Shown in pieces: positions 1 through 7,626 of a stretch of DNA of 64,000 bases. The notes beneath the pieces are model-generated. The model did no database searches, had not been told where the DNA came from, and saw only the letters and a list, made by a program, of their open reading frames with translations. The DNA comes from Ruminococcus hominis (lineage in GTDB: Bacteria; Bacillota; Clostridia; Lachnospirales; Lachnospiraceae). The stretch lies in contig NZ_JACOPE010000001.1 in assembly GCF_014287355.1 (NCBI RefSeq), positions 2,418,001 through 2,482,000 on the forward strand. The letters run 5' to 3'. Every line of letters begins with the position of its first letter. Position 1 is the stretch's first letter. Position numbers and translations under genes: made by a program.

Positions 1-782
1 TTTCGTAATTCCTGAACTTCATCAAACAGTTTTTTATCAACTATCGGCTCATGAAGACCATCAACGATTTCTTTATTATATTTGAGCTTTCCAATGTATG
101 TCACTCTGGACAACATATCGGACACTTGCTTGTCTCCTTTTAAATCGAACATCTTTGCCAGTGCATACGTGGAATAGCCTTCCTTATATAATTCAAAAAT
201 CTTTCTGACTGTTTCTGCATCTTTATTTGGCACAAGAACGTCATCACCGTTATTATAGTCATAACCAAATGGTGGTTTCGTCCCTCTCCATTTTCCGGTT
301 TTGATTCTCTCTGTAATTCCCATCTGTGTACGTTCACGAATGTTTTCACGTTCATACTGAGCAAATACAGATAAGATACCTACCATTGCTTTTCCATATG
401 GTGTTGTTGTATCAAAGTTCTCATTTAAAGAAATAAATCCAACATCATTTGCTTCAAACACATCTTCAAGAAGATAAATCGTATCTTTCTGGCTTCTGGA
501 CAAACGATCAAGTTTAACAACTACAACTGATTCCACTTTGCCCTCTTGAATTTCTTTAATAAGACGTTTCATCTCCGGTCGATTCAAATTGCTTCCTGAA
601 TAGCCACCGTCAATATACAAATCATAATTATCAATCTCCTGATAATTACAATACTTTTCAAGCTTCTCCGTCTGAGCACCTACTGAATATCCTTCTTCAA
701 ACTGAAAATTTGTAGAAACTCTGATATACAATCCTGTTTTTTTATTATTTGAGGTATTCTTTCCAATTCTTATGTTTCTCAC
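1..782 (-). CDS. Large serine recombinase (partial, C-terminus outside window)
   Basis: Site-specific recombinase of the resolvase/invertase superfamily that would integrate or excise a mobile element. From a GTG start at 782 (preceded by AGGAGG) the protein reads through the catalytic N-terminal motif YIRVST, whose Ser is the nucleophile, then the conserved GGYSGSNLNRPEM and LDRLSRSQKDT segments, then FAQYERENIRERT, and enters the Recombinase domain (GTKPPFGYDY). That order is typical of large serine recombinases. The reading frame stays open to the window edge, so the zinc-ribbon and C-terminal parts are missing. It probably belongs to an element extending to the left. The family is clear; the element it mobilises is not. 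Confidence 0.93.
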   Translation of the reverse strand, partial: MRNIRIGKNTSNNKKTGLYIRVSTNFQFEEGYSVGAQTEKLEKYCNYQEIDNYDLYIDGGYSGSNLNRPEMKRLIKEIQEGKVESVVVVKLDRLSRSQKDTIYLLEDVFEANDVGFISLNENFDTTTPYGKAMVGILSVFAQYERENIRERTQMGITERIKTGKWRGTKPPFGYDYNNGDDVLVPNKDAETVRKIFELYKEGYSTYALAKMFDLKGDKQVSDMLSRVTYIGKLKYNKEIVDGLHEPIVDKKLFDEVQELR

Positions 783-859
783 CTCGCTCTTTCCTCCTCT
801 CACGTACACTATACCATCTTTTCAGAGAAATTTCAACTTATTTTATTTATTAAAGTAAG

Positions 860-1039
860 TTATATAAAATTTCTTCTTTCAGCTGCATCGACTTTAATAT
901 TATCAACTGCTCCCATCTCTTTATTCATCTGATATAAGATCTGACGAACTACCGGGGAATCCAATTTGAATCTTTCTAAATCTTTATCTTCGATCACATT
1001 ACCATTTGCATCATATCTTCTTACAATTTTTAATGCCAT
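860..1039 (-). CDS. Small hypothetical protein, 59 aa
   Basis: Short reading frame starting MALKIVRRYDANGN with a good ribosome site (GGGAGGG, 7 nt upstream). It ends about 80 nt before the serine recombinase start, so both are probably on one transcript. It is charged, without membrane segments or a recognisable domain. Its position between a MazF-type toxin and a recombinase suggests an element-encoded accessory protein. It could be an antitoxin, but nothing in the sequence (no AbrB or RHH motif) shows that. Confidence 0.6.
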   Translation of the reverse strand: MALKIVRRYDANGNVIEDKDLERFKLDSPVVRQILYQMNKEMGAVDNIKVDAAERRNFI

Positions 1040-1175
1040 CGCAATCCCTCCCTTTATAAATCATATTCAATCGTCTCTAAAAAATCACCAGAACCTCTCG
1101 TCCTGTATTGTCATTCTTTTGTGTTGTCTACATTTTATGACGTCGTTTTCTGTTGAATTGTCGAAAGCAGGAATA

Positions 1176-1541
1176 TCATTTCTCGCTTTCGTTCATTCCC
1201 ATTTGAATCCGTACCGCTTTCAGCACCCGATCCAGGCTCCACTTATTTACTCTTCCGCATTTCTCAATAATGCATTTTGTAGAAATGCTCATAACCTGTT
1301 CAGCCAATGCCAGGCTTCCTTTTCGAATCCCTGTCATATCGTATTTACTGATAAATACATGTGTTGGTAAATATCGCTTCTTATATATTCTTGATGTCAG
1401 CGGAACTACTGTAATGACTGAACTGTATGTATTGGCTTTATTATTGCTCACTACGATCACCGGTCTTACACCACCCTGAACAGATGTTGTAGGAAACATA
1501 CCGAGATCTGCCCATAAAATATCTCCTCTGCGGATTGTCAT
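1176..1541 (-). CDS. MazF/PemK-family endoribonuclease toxin
   Basis: mRNA interferase of the PemK/MazF family. The N-terminal RRGDILWADLG, then GGVRPVIVVSN, then VITVVPLTS and the C-terminal ALAEQVMSIS stretch are the family hallmarks of the SH3-like barrel. About 121 residues from the ATG at 1541, which has GGAGAGAGG just upstream; a TTG five codons earlier is in frame but poorly placed. No antitoxin gene is evident next to it; the nearest downstream gene is the 59-aa protein. Expected to act in the cytoplasm on mRNA as part of an element maintenance system. Confidence 0.9.
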   Translation of the reverse strand: MTIRRGDILWADLGMFPTTSVQGGVRPVIVVSNNKANTYSSVITVVPLTSRIYKKRYLPTHVFISKYDMTGIRKGSLALAEQVMSISTKCIIEKCGRVNKWSLDRVLKAVRIQMGMNESEK

Positions 1542-1611
1542 TTGTCCTCTCTCCAATCTATTATTTTTATTTGTAAAGCATCCATAGCGCTATATTGGCT
1601 CCACAGGAATA

Positions 1612-1647
1612 CGGCAGAGTTTCTTTCCCATAAGGAAAGCTCTGCCG
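1612..1647. other. Inverted repeat / hairpin upstream of mazF-like gene
   Basis: Arms CGGCAGAG and CTCTGCCG enclose a second pairing CTTTCC/GGAAAG with a short loop. No run of T follows on either strand, so it is not a typical intrinsic terminator. A perfect ATAGCGCTAT palindrome lies about 25 bp to the left. Either could be a protein-binding site for the toxin locus or an RNA structure in its leader. Confidence 0.5.
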
Positions 1648-2121
1648 CATAACCTCTATAGCCAATTTGATTATTAAACAGTGCTCGCTCGATTCTATTT
1701 ATCCTCGATACCCCGAATCGTTACTCCTGCATATGCAGGAAGGGAATAATAACCTGCCCGAATGCATACTCCGGACCACAACCCAAAAACTCTCGTTTCC
1801 AGGCTCCAGCAGTTCATAGGTTTACCAGTTACAGACTTCTCAGGATCTGCAAGTGTATCGCATCTCATACATATCATCGCATCACCAGCCTGCCAGCTGG
1901 CTTCGGTCAGTGCTTTTTCGCAGCATTACAGACTGAACTAAAAATCTTGGTTTTGTCTTATAATCCTATAGCGGCATCTTCCTCGTGCTCTCTGCATGAA
2001 ATGTCACGTCAGTTATTATTGGATATTCAGTTATCATGGTTCATTTTAGGAAGTCCTTTAACTTCCTCTAATTACTAAAGTCAAATGACTTTGGCAGATG
2101 CAAAAGATTTTGAAAAATTTT
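1648..2121. other. Intergenic stretch without a convincing gene
   Basis: No well-supported gene. A 60-codon minus-strand frame at 1695-1877 (MICMRCDTLADPEK...) has four scattered cysteines but no good ribosome site. Short dyads occur at about 2050-2070 (GGAAGTCC...AACTTCC) and 2079-2095 (AAAGTCA/TGACTTT), just past the sigma-like gene, and may end its transcript. Confidence 0.4.
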
Positions 2122-2595
2122 TTAAAAAAATTTATTCATATACATTTCACGCATCTTATTAAGAGTGGATTTCAGCTTGTATGACAGCATCTGTCTGGAA
2201 ATCCCCATAATCTCCGCCATCTGTGTCTGTGTCTTGTTTTCAAAGAAAATGCCATAAATAATCATGCGTTCCTCTGAGTTCAGCTGATTGATCACTTTGT
2301 GAATATCCTGCTGTTCCATTTTTGTCAGTACACAGTGCTCCACATCGCAGTTCAGATCTGGAAAATCCTCAATCATGAAGCCTTCTCCATCAATGGACTG
2401 ACCACTGTAAGGTACTTCTCTCAGCATCTTATCCACAACCTCACCCAGTTCGTTCTTAATCTCAACTTTTTTTGCCTTGCTGCTTCTATAAAAATTATTC
2501 ATCGCATACGCAACTTCTTTTGTAATCTCGATCATTTCTCCATCAATATTTGCGTAATACTTTCCTTCATAAAAATATGGGTGTTCAATATACAT
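2122..2595 (-). CDS. Sigma-70 region 4-like DNA-binding protein
   Basis: About 157 residues from the ATG at 2595, which sits 7 nt after AGGAGG; in-frame codons further upstream are not needed. The C-terminal third (LNSEERMIIYGIFFENKTQTQMAEIMGIS, then RQMLSYKLKSTLNKMRE) matches the sigma region 4 helix-turn-helix. The N-terminus (MYIEHPYFYEGKYY) is short and aromatic and lacks region 2. Such proteins occur in Clostridia mobile elements as putative transcriptional activators. Function beyond DNA binding is inferred. Confidence 0.75.
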   Translation of the reverse strand: MYIEHPYFYEGKYYANIDGEMIEITKEVAYAMNNFYRSSKAKKVEIKNELGEVVDKMLREVPYSGQSIDGEGFMIEDFPDLNCDVEHCVLTKMEQQDIHKVINQLNSEERMIIYGIFFENKTQTQMAEIMGISRQMLSYKLKSTLNKMREMYMNKFF

Positions 2596-2729
2596 ATCCG
2601 TTCCTCCTGAATTTGAAATCTTGTTGCTCGTTTCAAATCCAGAAGGCGGACCTCTGTTTAGAATCATGCCTGCTCCGCCTTTATCCTGCCGGGATACGCC
2701 CGCAGTTATTGGCTGAGAAATTCAGGCAC

Positions 2730-2771
2730 GAAAAAAAGCCCCAGTAGTTTTTTCTTAACTACTGAGGCTTT
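2730..2771 (-). terminator. Intrinsic terminator
   Basis: On the minus strand AGCCTCAGTAGTT pairs with AACTACTGGGGCT across a short A-rich loop and is followed by seven T. It lies downstream of the 143-aa secreted protein gene and upstream of the sigma-like gene, so it separates the two units. Confidence 0.85.
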
Positions 2772-2921
2772 CGTCTCTTTCTTGTATTCAGTTATCTATG
2801 CCTTCTTTCATCAGCATAATCATTGTATCAGGATAAAGTTCACAAAGTATCCGCAATATGTTCCCATAAGTTCATATCATTATTGGAATCGTACATATTT
2901 CAGTATAAAAAGTTCACCGTG

Positions 2922-3353
2922 TTATTCTTCTACTTCTTTTCCATCTATATATAGTTGAAATTTATCAGGATTATTGACTACATCATAGTCCTTTCCATAT
3001 TCTACAGGTCTGTATTCGGCTGTCATTACCGATTCCCCATCTTCAATATCCTCTTTCCATAAATAGATGTTCATATCAAGACTCGTCGCATATCCCCTGT
3101 CTGTGGAGAATTTTGTCGAATAAAAAGAATCATCCTTGTACATCTGCAAAAGCTCTCTTACAAACGCTTCTCTATCCTCAATATTTTTCCGGTTAGCAAC
3201 CACGGTTAAATTTTCATCCCGATTTACGGAAAATGTTCCAACTACATCCGGTTCGCCTTCCTTATGACCAGATTCAGATTTCCCATAAATACTTCCTGCA
3301 GCAATTATCAAGATCACTGCTCCTGAAATCAATGCAATTATCTTTTTCTTCAT
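2922..3353 (-). CDS. Predicted membrane-anchored or secreted protein, 143 aa
   Basis: Starts MKKK followed by a hydrophobic stretch (IIALISGAVILIIAAGSIYG), a signal peptide or single membrane anchor. The rest is acidic, soluble and extracytoplasmic, without a domain I recognise. It starts 4 nt after the stop of the upstream 70-aa gene, so the two form an operon, and the terminator at 2730-2771 ends it. The TTCTATAGAA palindrome ahead of the operon suggests control by the XRE protein encoded at 3721-4038. Confidence 0.7.
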   Translation of the reverse strand: MKKKIIALISGAVILIIAAGSIYGKSESGHKEGEPDVVGTFSVNRDENLTVVANRKNIEDREAFVRELLQMYKDDSFYSTKFSTDRGYATSLDMNIYLWKEDIEDGESVMTAEYRPVEYGKDYDVVNNPDKFQLYIDGKEVEE

Positions 3354-3357
3354 ATTT

Positions 3358-3570
3358 TTATTTTCCTTTTAGTTTTTTTACTGCGTAATTGATTACTTCT
3401 TCCGGTGTAGGTCTTTCTCCTTTAAGTGTCATTTTCTTCCATTCTTCCTGCACAGCCGGATCAGGATTATCAAATCCTGCATCTATGGCTATCTGCATTT
3501 CTCTGCGTACTTCTTCTGGTGTTGTGTTGTACTTTTCTGCAATCTTCTCATAAATAGTTTTTTCTCTCAT
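3358..3570 (-). CDS. Spo0A C-terminal-like small protein, 70 aa
   Basis: The N-terminal half (TIYEKIAEKYNTTPEEVRRE followed by MQIAIDAGF) resembles the helix-turn-helix of the Spo0A effector domain (IAKKYNTT...VERAIRHAIE). Full Spo0A also has a receiver domain; this is only the DNA-binding-like fold, as often seen in small Clostridia genes given that label. First gene of a two-gene operon with the secreted protein. Family assignment is by motif resemblance only. Confidence 0.6.
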   Translation of the reverse strand: MREKTIYEKIAEKYNTTPEEVRREMQIAIDAGFDNPDPAVQEEWKKMTLKGERPTPEEVINYAVKKLKGK

Positions 3571-3606
3571 TCATTTTCCTCCGATATATAACTGGATTTA
3601 CAACTT

Positions 3607-3618
3607 GTTCTATAGAAC
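3607..3618. promoter_or_regulatory. Palindromic operator GTTCTATAGAAC
   Basis: Perfect 12-bp palindrome 37 bp upstream of the 70-aa gene start. Its 10-bp core TTCTATAGAA recurs at 4129-4138 upstream of the XRE repressor gene, so both units probably share one regulator. Confidence 0.6.
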
Positions 3619-3681
3619 CAATTTAGCATATTTCTATTATCATGAAAAGACACTTTACAACTTAAATCTGAATAAATGGTC

Positions 3682-3707
3682 AAAAAAAGAAGAGCTACTT
3701 GCTCTTC
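3682..3707 (-). terminator. Intrinsic terminator of the XRE gene
   Basis: On the minus strand GAAGAGC and GCTCTTC pair around a 5-nt loop, followed by seven T. It lies 14 nt past the XRE stop codon. Confidence 0.85.
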
Positions 3708-3720
3708 CCAGTTTGTCATA

Positions 3721-4038
3721 TCACTCTTCCAATAATGTGTGAATTACTTTGATGATTTTTTTCTGTTCTTTGATTGGAAGTTTTTCAATTTTTTCTGTCA
3801 GTTCATTTGTAACACCTGTAACTGAATGTGCCACAACATCAATTAAAAGAGTATCTGCAGAAACATCTAACGCATTTGCAATTGCAACAAAGGTATCCAA
3901 TTTTGTAACTTTCAAGCCTCTCTCTATTACACTCACATGCGTCGGGCTTAAATTTACTAATGCAGCCAGTTCCTCTTGTGTGAGATTTTTTGCTTCTCGT
4001 GCCGATTTGATTCGCTGTCCTACTGCTTTCAAATCCAT
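3721..4038 (-). CDS. XRE-family transcriptional regulator
   Basis: Cro/CI-type helix-turn-helix at residues about 6-60 (RIKSAREAKNLTQEELAALV, then LSPTHVSVIERG), followed by a short helical tail for dimerisation. About 105 residues from the ATG at 4038, preceded by GGAGGAGG; longer in-frame extensions have no ribosome site. The gene has its own terminator. The palindrome TTCTATAGAA lies 91 bp upstream of its start and again ahead of the next operon, which suggests autoregulation and control of the 70-aa/143-aa genes. It is divergent from the tandem micro-proteins at 4218-4425. Confidence 0.88.
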   Translation of the reverse strand: MDLKAVGQRIKSAREAKNLTQEELAALVNLSPTHVSVIERGLKVTKLDTFVAIANALDVSADTLLIDVVAHSVTGVTNELTEKIEKLPIKEQKKIIKVIHTLLEE

Positions 4039-4120
4039 CGTAACACCTCCTCCGGAACGAATAATCGTTCTGGATTTAGTATACTTGTGGATGTCTTCAA
4101 TATACAGAATCGCAAAACCA

Positions 4121-4140
4121 AGTTCTAATTCTATAGAACT
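4121..4140. promoter_or_regulatory. Operator with TTCTATAGAA core
   Basis: AGTTCT...AGAACT dyad containing the perfect core palindrome TTCTATAGAA at 4129-4138. It lies between the XRE gene and the divergent micro-protein genes, so it may control both. It shares the core with the site at 3607-3618. Confidence 0.6.
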
Positions 4141-4157
4141 ATATTTCAAGATTTTCT

Positions 4158-4185
4158 TTGCATTTTCGTAAAAAAGCGTTATGAT
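4158..4185 (+). promoter_or_regulatory. Promoter for tandem micro-proteins
   Basis: TTGCAT at 4158-4163 and TATGAT at 4180-4185 with a 16-bp spacer, 32 bp before the start codon of the first small gene. The -10 is strong and the -35 weak. Confidence 0.5.
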
Positions 4186-4217
4186 TGAATCAGTTAAATC
4201 AAAGGAGGTATCAAATC

Positions 4218-4310
4218 ATGAAATCACATAAATACTGGTCCTTAGGCGCACTTTTCTGTATGTTGGGATGCATTTATTCTGGAATCAAAAAAATCTATGA
4301 CTGCACATAA
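4218..4310 (+). CDS. Micro-membrane protein A, 30 aa
   Basis: Starts MKSHKYWSLG and is mostly one hydrophobic segment with two Cys, ending in a short basic tail. An excellent ribosome site (GGAGG, 9 nt before ATG) and a promoter precede it. It overlaps the next small gene and shares the layout M-x2-HKY-x5-L-x-C with an IYSG-x-K ending, so the two are paralogues. No function recognised. Confidence 0.6.
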   Translation: MKSHKYWSLGALFCMLGCIYSGIKKIYDCT

Positions 4311-4425
4311 ATACTTTGCCTATTCTTCATTGCTTTGTATTGGCATGTCCATTTATTCCGGTCACAAACTGGTTTCTCCAAAGAAGAAAAAAATCACTGA
4401 ATCAAATAATAGTGAGAATAGTTAA
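4297..4425 (+). CDS. Micro-membrane protein B, 42 aa
   Basis: Overlaps the preceding gene by 14 nt in another frame, so translation is probably coupled. Starts MTAHKYFAYSS, one hydrophobic helix ending IYSGHK, then a cytoplasmic tail with a lysine run (PKKKKI) and polar end. Shares HKY, L-x-C and IYSG-x-K with its neighbour. A strong terminator follows immediately. Function unknown. Confidence 0.6.
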   Translation: MTAHKYFAYSSLLCIGMSIYSGHKLVSPKKKKITESNNSENS

Positions 4426-4455
4426 ATGAAAATTTGACCTTTATTCATCAAAGAC

Positions 4456-4493
4456 AAAGTTGCTGGAGAATATTTTTTCTCTCCAGCAACTTT
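4456..4493. terminator. Bidirectional terminator
   Basis: AAAGTTGCTGGAGA pairs with its complement across a T-rich loop, with T on the plus side and A (T on the minus strand) on the other. It separates convergent genes ending at 4425 (+) and 4502 (-). Confidence 0.85.
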
Positions 4494-4501
4494 CTTTATC
4501 T

Positions 4502-4882
4502 TTAAGCCATTGAAATACAATACTGTCCAATCAGCTTCGTCCAACTATTATATTTATTCTTTTCACACACCTTTCGGCAAATTTCATTTTCCATCAATAC
4601 ACAGAACATCTTATCATAATCAAATGCCCAAACAGCACCATTCACATGGTTTTCCACTGCTTTCTGATCTATGCTCTTTAAGCGTGTGACCATTTTTTCA
4701 ATTTCTCCATTTCCCAAGTTACCGATATTTTTGCAGATAAACCGAAAGAAATTCAACGTTGCATATTCGTCATGCCAATGGAACTCTTCTGGATTGTTTT
4801 TAATTTTACTGGCTCGTTGCTGTTCTTTGATTATCTGATCAGCTACACCTTTCATCGAATCTTCGTATCTCATATTATTCAC
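4502..4882 (-). CDS. Hypothetical protein, 126 aa
   Basis: Soluble, charged protein with no domain I recognise. Starts at GTG 4882 (or ATG 4873) directly after the stop of the upstream 193-aa gene, so the two are translationally coupled. The sequence FHWHDEYATLNFFRFICKN is a conserved-looking aromatic core. The terminator at 4456-4493 ends the unit. Confidence 0.6.
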   Translation of the reverse strand: MNNMRYEDSMKGVADQIIKEQQRASKIKNNPEEFHWHDEYATLNFFRFICKNIGNLGNGEIEKMVTRLKSIDQKAVENHVNGAVWAFDYDKMFCVLMENEICRKVCEKNKYNSWTKLIGQYCISMA

Positions 4883-5464
4883 CTACTCTTCCTCTACGCC
4901 CAGTGACGGTTTAAATCTTTTATCCTTTGCCTGCGGTACCACGATCTCATAAAAATAAAATCCTAAATACCCAAGTGCCTGCTTCTTCATTTTATAAAAT
5001 GAAGTCCTGCCTATTCCTAACTCCTGTTGTACTTCCACATCTGTCTTATTATAATGACTGCAAAAACAGGAATGAAGGATCTCACTGAGCATCACACCAT
5101 TCGGTGCATAGAACTTAACCAGTGTCATTCCACGATAGATCATATCTGACAAGCCATAAATGATCATCAGGTTATTCATTTCCCGGTGCATCTTTGGCAC
5201 ATTCAGCTGATTGTTATAAATGCTCAGATAACTCAACGCATATGCCATATCTTCATTGATTTTCTCCTGGCACTCCATATCCAGTTCTTCTAACACAATC
5301 TGATTTTCCAAAATCAATTTCTGATAGCTTGTCATCAATTCTTTAATATCAGTATAATGTCTTTCAATCGTTACTTCCAAATAATCCTGTGCATGGCTTG
5401 CCATCTGGAAGGTAATCTCTTTCATTGATTTAATTGCATAATCTCTGTCTGTCATCAGTTTCAA
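4883..5464 (-). CDS. Helix-turn-helix protein, sigma-like C-terminus, 193 aa
   Basis: The C-terminal part (DVEVQQELGIGRTSFYKMKK) is a clear helix-turn-helix similar to phage-type sigma/ArpU activators; the N-terminal two thirds are helical and acidic. GGAG lies upstream of both a TTG (5464) and an ATG (5455); neither spacing is ideal, so the exact start is uncertain. Likely the second-to-last gene of the unit with the polymerase operon upstream. Family assignment is by motif only. Confidence 0.6.
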   Translation of the reverse strand: MKLMTDRDYAIKSMKEITFQMASHAQDYLEVTIERHYTDIKELMTSYQKLILENQIVLEELDMECQEKINEDMAYALSYLSIYNNQLNVPKMHREMNNLMIIYGLSDMIYRGMTLVKFYAPNGVMLSEILHSCFCSHYNKTDVEVQQELGIGRTSFYKMKKQALGYLGFYFYEIVVPQAKDKRFKPSLGVEEE

Positions 5465-5705
5465 AATCTCCTTATCATCATCACACTAACTGGCGGTCTT
5501 TCAGACCAGTTCGCTTTCCCCATGATTTTGATGGGAAGCAATTACTTACTACAACTTGCAGAAGCGGATATCCAAAAGGCATTGTGGGAGCTGCCTTTGC
5601 TGACCGGAATCCATCTTCTTATGTAAAACCTGCAGGAATAAAAAGGGAAAGTGACTATCCCTGCCGGTTAATAATCCAAATAATATCGTCTATACCAAGC
5701 TCTCC
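5465..5705 (-). other. Leader region with hairpins, no gene seen
   Basis: About 240 bp between the 79-aa gene and the 193-aa gene. It holds dyads such as AACTGGTC...GACC..CCAGTT near the 193-aa start and GGGAAAGTGACTATCCC further up. No coding frame with a ribosome site is visible. Could be a structured leader or hold the promoter of the downstream pair. Confidence 0.4.
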
Positions 5706-5945
5706 TTATGCTGTTTTTCTCTCCATAAACCATTTATCCACTTCGTAAAACAAGTGGCTTTCCTGCCCTTGTATCATACAGGTGTACATCATTCCTACAC
5801 CGCCTGCCTTTCTGCTGGCGCATCGCTCGATTTTCAAAATTCTGTCAATGCTATACTTTCTTCCATCCTCCCATGTAAAAAATATGGGAACCAGCTGTCC
5901 GTTTTTCCGAAACTCTGCTACTACATCTACATATACTTTGTTCAT
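5706..5945 (-). CDS. Small protein of the polymerase operon, 79 aa
   Basis: Starts MNKVYVDVVAEF with a ribosome site GAGGTG, 12 nt past the LexA-like gene. Beta-rich sequence (LVPIFFTWEDGRKYSIDRIL) without a named domain that I can be sure of. Genes of this kind commonly sit beside Y-family polymerases in Firmicutes, so it is presumably part of the damage-inducible unit. Function unknown. Confidence 0.65.
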   Translation of the reverse strand: MNKVYVDVVAEFRKNGQLVPIFFTWEDGRKYSIDRILKIERCASRKAGGVGMMYTCMIQGQESHLFYEVDKWFMERKTA

Positions 5946-5957
5946 GCCGACACCTCA

Positions 5958-6170
5958 CTATAAAATCTCAATTGCTCTTGGCGATGCCGGGATTCTGCGG
6001 ATATATCCATTTAACTCCAACTGCTTGATTCTGGAAAATGCTGATGATGTTGATTTCACCCCGATCAATTTTCCAAATTCCCGTATTGTCGGTGGATATC
6101 CATGTTCATTGGTATATCGTAAAATACACTGATAACTTTCTTCCTGTTTTCTGGTTAATGCTTTTTTCAA
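5958..6170 (-). CDS. LexA N-terminal DNA-binding domain-like protein, 70 aa
   Basis: Sequence KKALTRKQEESYQCILRYTN, then EHGYPPTIREFGKLIGVKS, then SAFSRIKQLELNGYIRR matches the winged helix of LexA, but no peptidase domain follows; it ends after IEIL. Starts at TTG 6170 with GGAGGGAT upstream. Lies between the polymerase and the 79-aa gene. It could act as a LexA-site competitor or local repressor without self-cleavage; that role is inferred. Confidence 0.8.
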   Translation of the reverse strand: MKKALTRKQEESYQCILRYTNEHGYPPTIREFGKLIGVKSTSSAFSRIKQLELNGYIRRIPASPRAIEIL

Positions 6171-6184
6171 ATCTATCCCTCCAA

Positions 6185-7432
6185 TTACCCATGGAAATAA
6201 CTATGTGGATGGATCGTGTGCGTACCAGCGTCTAAGTGGGATAAGACTTTATCCTGATACATTGCCGCTCGCTGTATACTGAAATAACCAAACCGTCGTC
6301 TGATCTCATCTACAGTACGATCCAGCTTCTCTAACTTTTCCTTTTTCTCCTGATTTCCAAATAAATCCAACTGCACGGGAATATCATCTAACACAAGATC
6401 CGCAGCTCGGATTCCCAGGCTTCTAATGGGATGTTCCCATTTGTAATTATCTTTAAATAGCTGAAATGCTGCAGTTACAATCTCGTTTGTAATATTCGTT
6501 GGCTGTCGTAAATGTATCTGTCTGGAAAAACTATACAATCGATTATCTCGAACTGTAATTTCTACTGTTTTGCATTTAAATCCATGTTTCCGCAATCGTG
6601 CAGCTACACTTTCTGCCAATGCTATTTGAATGATCCAGACATCCAGATCATTTTCCAGATCTCTCGGTGTTGTAGTGCTATTACCTATCGACTTTACTGG
6701 TGCTTCATATCCTTCCTTGCAAACCGGATCTTCATCCCAGCCATTTGCGAAAGCCCATAATACATTTCCTATTTTTCCAAAATGACTCTCTAACAACTTT
6801 TCGTCTGATTCCGCAAGTTGCCCGATTGTCCGGATTCCAAGTTTTTGCAATTTCTTATTTGTCTGTCTTCCGACATAAAGCAAATCTGACGCTGGAAGCT
6901 GCCATATCCTGTCTTTATAATTTTCTCGATTAAACTCTGTGATTGCATCCGGCTTTTTATAATCTGAACCAAGTTTCGCATAAATCTTATTCCAGGAAAT
7001 TCCAATACTTACCGTTACACCCAGTTCGTATTTAATCCGATGGCTGATTTCTCTTGCAATCGTCATTCCGCTTCCTTTCAGATTTCTGCTGTCCGATACA
7101 TCCAGCCAGGCTTCATCAATTCCATATGGCTCAATCTTGTCCGTATACTCCGAATAGATTTCTCTTGCCATCTTTGAAAATCTCAAATACAAATCCATCC
7201 GTGGTGGTACAAATATGATTTCCGGACAAATCTGTTTTGCCTGCCATAATGCCATTCCGGTCTTTACACCTTTTTGCTTTGCAATATAATTTGCTGTCAG
7301 CACAATCCCATGTCTGGCTTCCGGATCGCCACCGACTGCCAGCGGCATTCCGGCAAATTCCGGATGATGCAGCATTTCTACACTGGCATAAAAACAGTTC
7401 ATATCACTATGCAGGATCACACGCTCACTCAA
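6185..7432 (-). CDS. Y-family DNA polymerase (DinB/UmuC type)
   Basis: Translesion DNA polymerase. Catalytic motif DMNCFYASVE at the start, IDEAWLDVSD and SIGISWNKIYAKLGSDYKKP in the palm/fingers, the HhH segment (LYVGRQTNKKLQKLGIRTIG) and a little-finger domain complete a polymerase of about 415 residues. TTG at 7432 follows GGGAGG by 8 nt and starts four codons before the first conserved strand, so I prefer it over an ATG 15 codons further up. Transcribed divergently from an S24 repressor whose likely operators overlap its promoter, so it should be DNA-damage inducible. Confidence 0.93.
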   Translation of the reverse strand: MSERVILHSDMNCFYASVEMLHHPEFAGMPLAVGGDPEARHGIVLTANYIAKQKGVKTGMALWQAKQICPEIIFVPPRMDLYLRFSKMAREIYSEYTDKIEPYGIDEAWLDVSDSRNLKGSGMTIAREISHRIKYELGVTVSIGISWNKIYAKLGSDYKKPDAITEFNRENYKDRIWQLPASDLLYVGRQTNKKLQKLGIRTIGQLAESDEKLLESHFGKIGNVLWAFANGWDEDPVCKEGYEAPVKSIGNSTTTPRDLENDLDVWIIQIALAESVAARLRKHGFKCKTVEITVRDNRLYSFSRQIHLRQPTNITNEIVTAAFQLFKDNYKWEHPIRSLGIRAADLVLDDIPVQLDLFGNQEKKEKLEKLDRTVDEIRRRFGYFSIQRAAMYQDKVLSHLDAGTHTIHPHSYFHG

Positions 7433-7498
7433 ACTTTTCACCTCCCAGCTGTTTCCTTCAACATGATGTCTTATCAATTTTTGTATGTTTAGTATATA

Positions 7499-7555
7499 TC
7501 GACATTCCGGAGATAGTCAAGTAACATCTTGGTTGTATTTTCTCCATTTTGGAGA
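7499..7555. promoter_or_regulatory. Two related operator sites and the polymerase promoter
   Basis: Minus-strand TTGACT and TATACT with an 18-bp spacer form the polymerase promoter. Minus-strand ATCTCCAAAATGGAGA at 7541-7556 is a perfect TCTCCA-TTT-TGGAGA dyad, and ATCTCCGGAATGTCGA at 7499-7514, inside the promoter spacer, matches it at 12 of 16 positions. They are probably sites for the XRE-S24 repressor. Confidence 0.6.
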
Positions 7556-7561
7556 TTATTG

Positions 7562-7590
7562 TTGATTTTATTTCTAACATACGGTATAAT
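7562..7590 (+). promoter_or_regulatory. Promoter of the S24 repressor gene
   Basis: TTGATT at 7562-7567 and perfect TATAAT at 7585-7590 with a 17-bp spacer, 36 bp before the repressor start. The dyad at 7541-7555 lies directly upstream. Confidence 0.75.
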
Positions 7591-7626
7591 GCATATAGAA
7601 AATTCAAATAGAAATGAGGCGAACAA

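Noticed and set aside
1612..1647. Hairpin as an intrinsic terminator
   Set aside because: No T run on either strand after the stem.
1695..1877. 60-codon minus-strand frame with four Cys
   Set aside because: No convincing ribosome site or family resemblance; kept only as a remark on the intergenic stretch.
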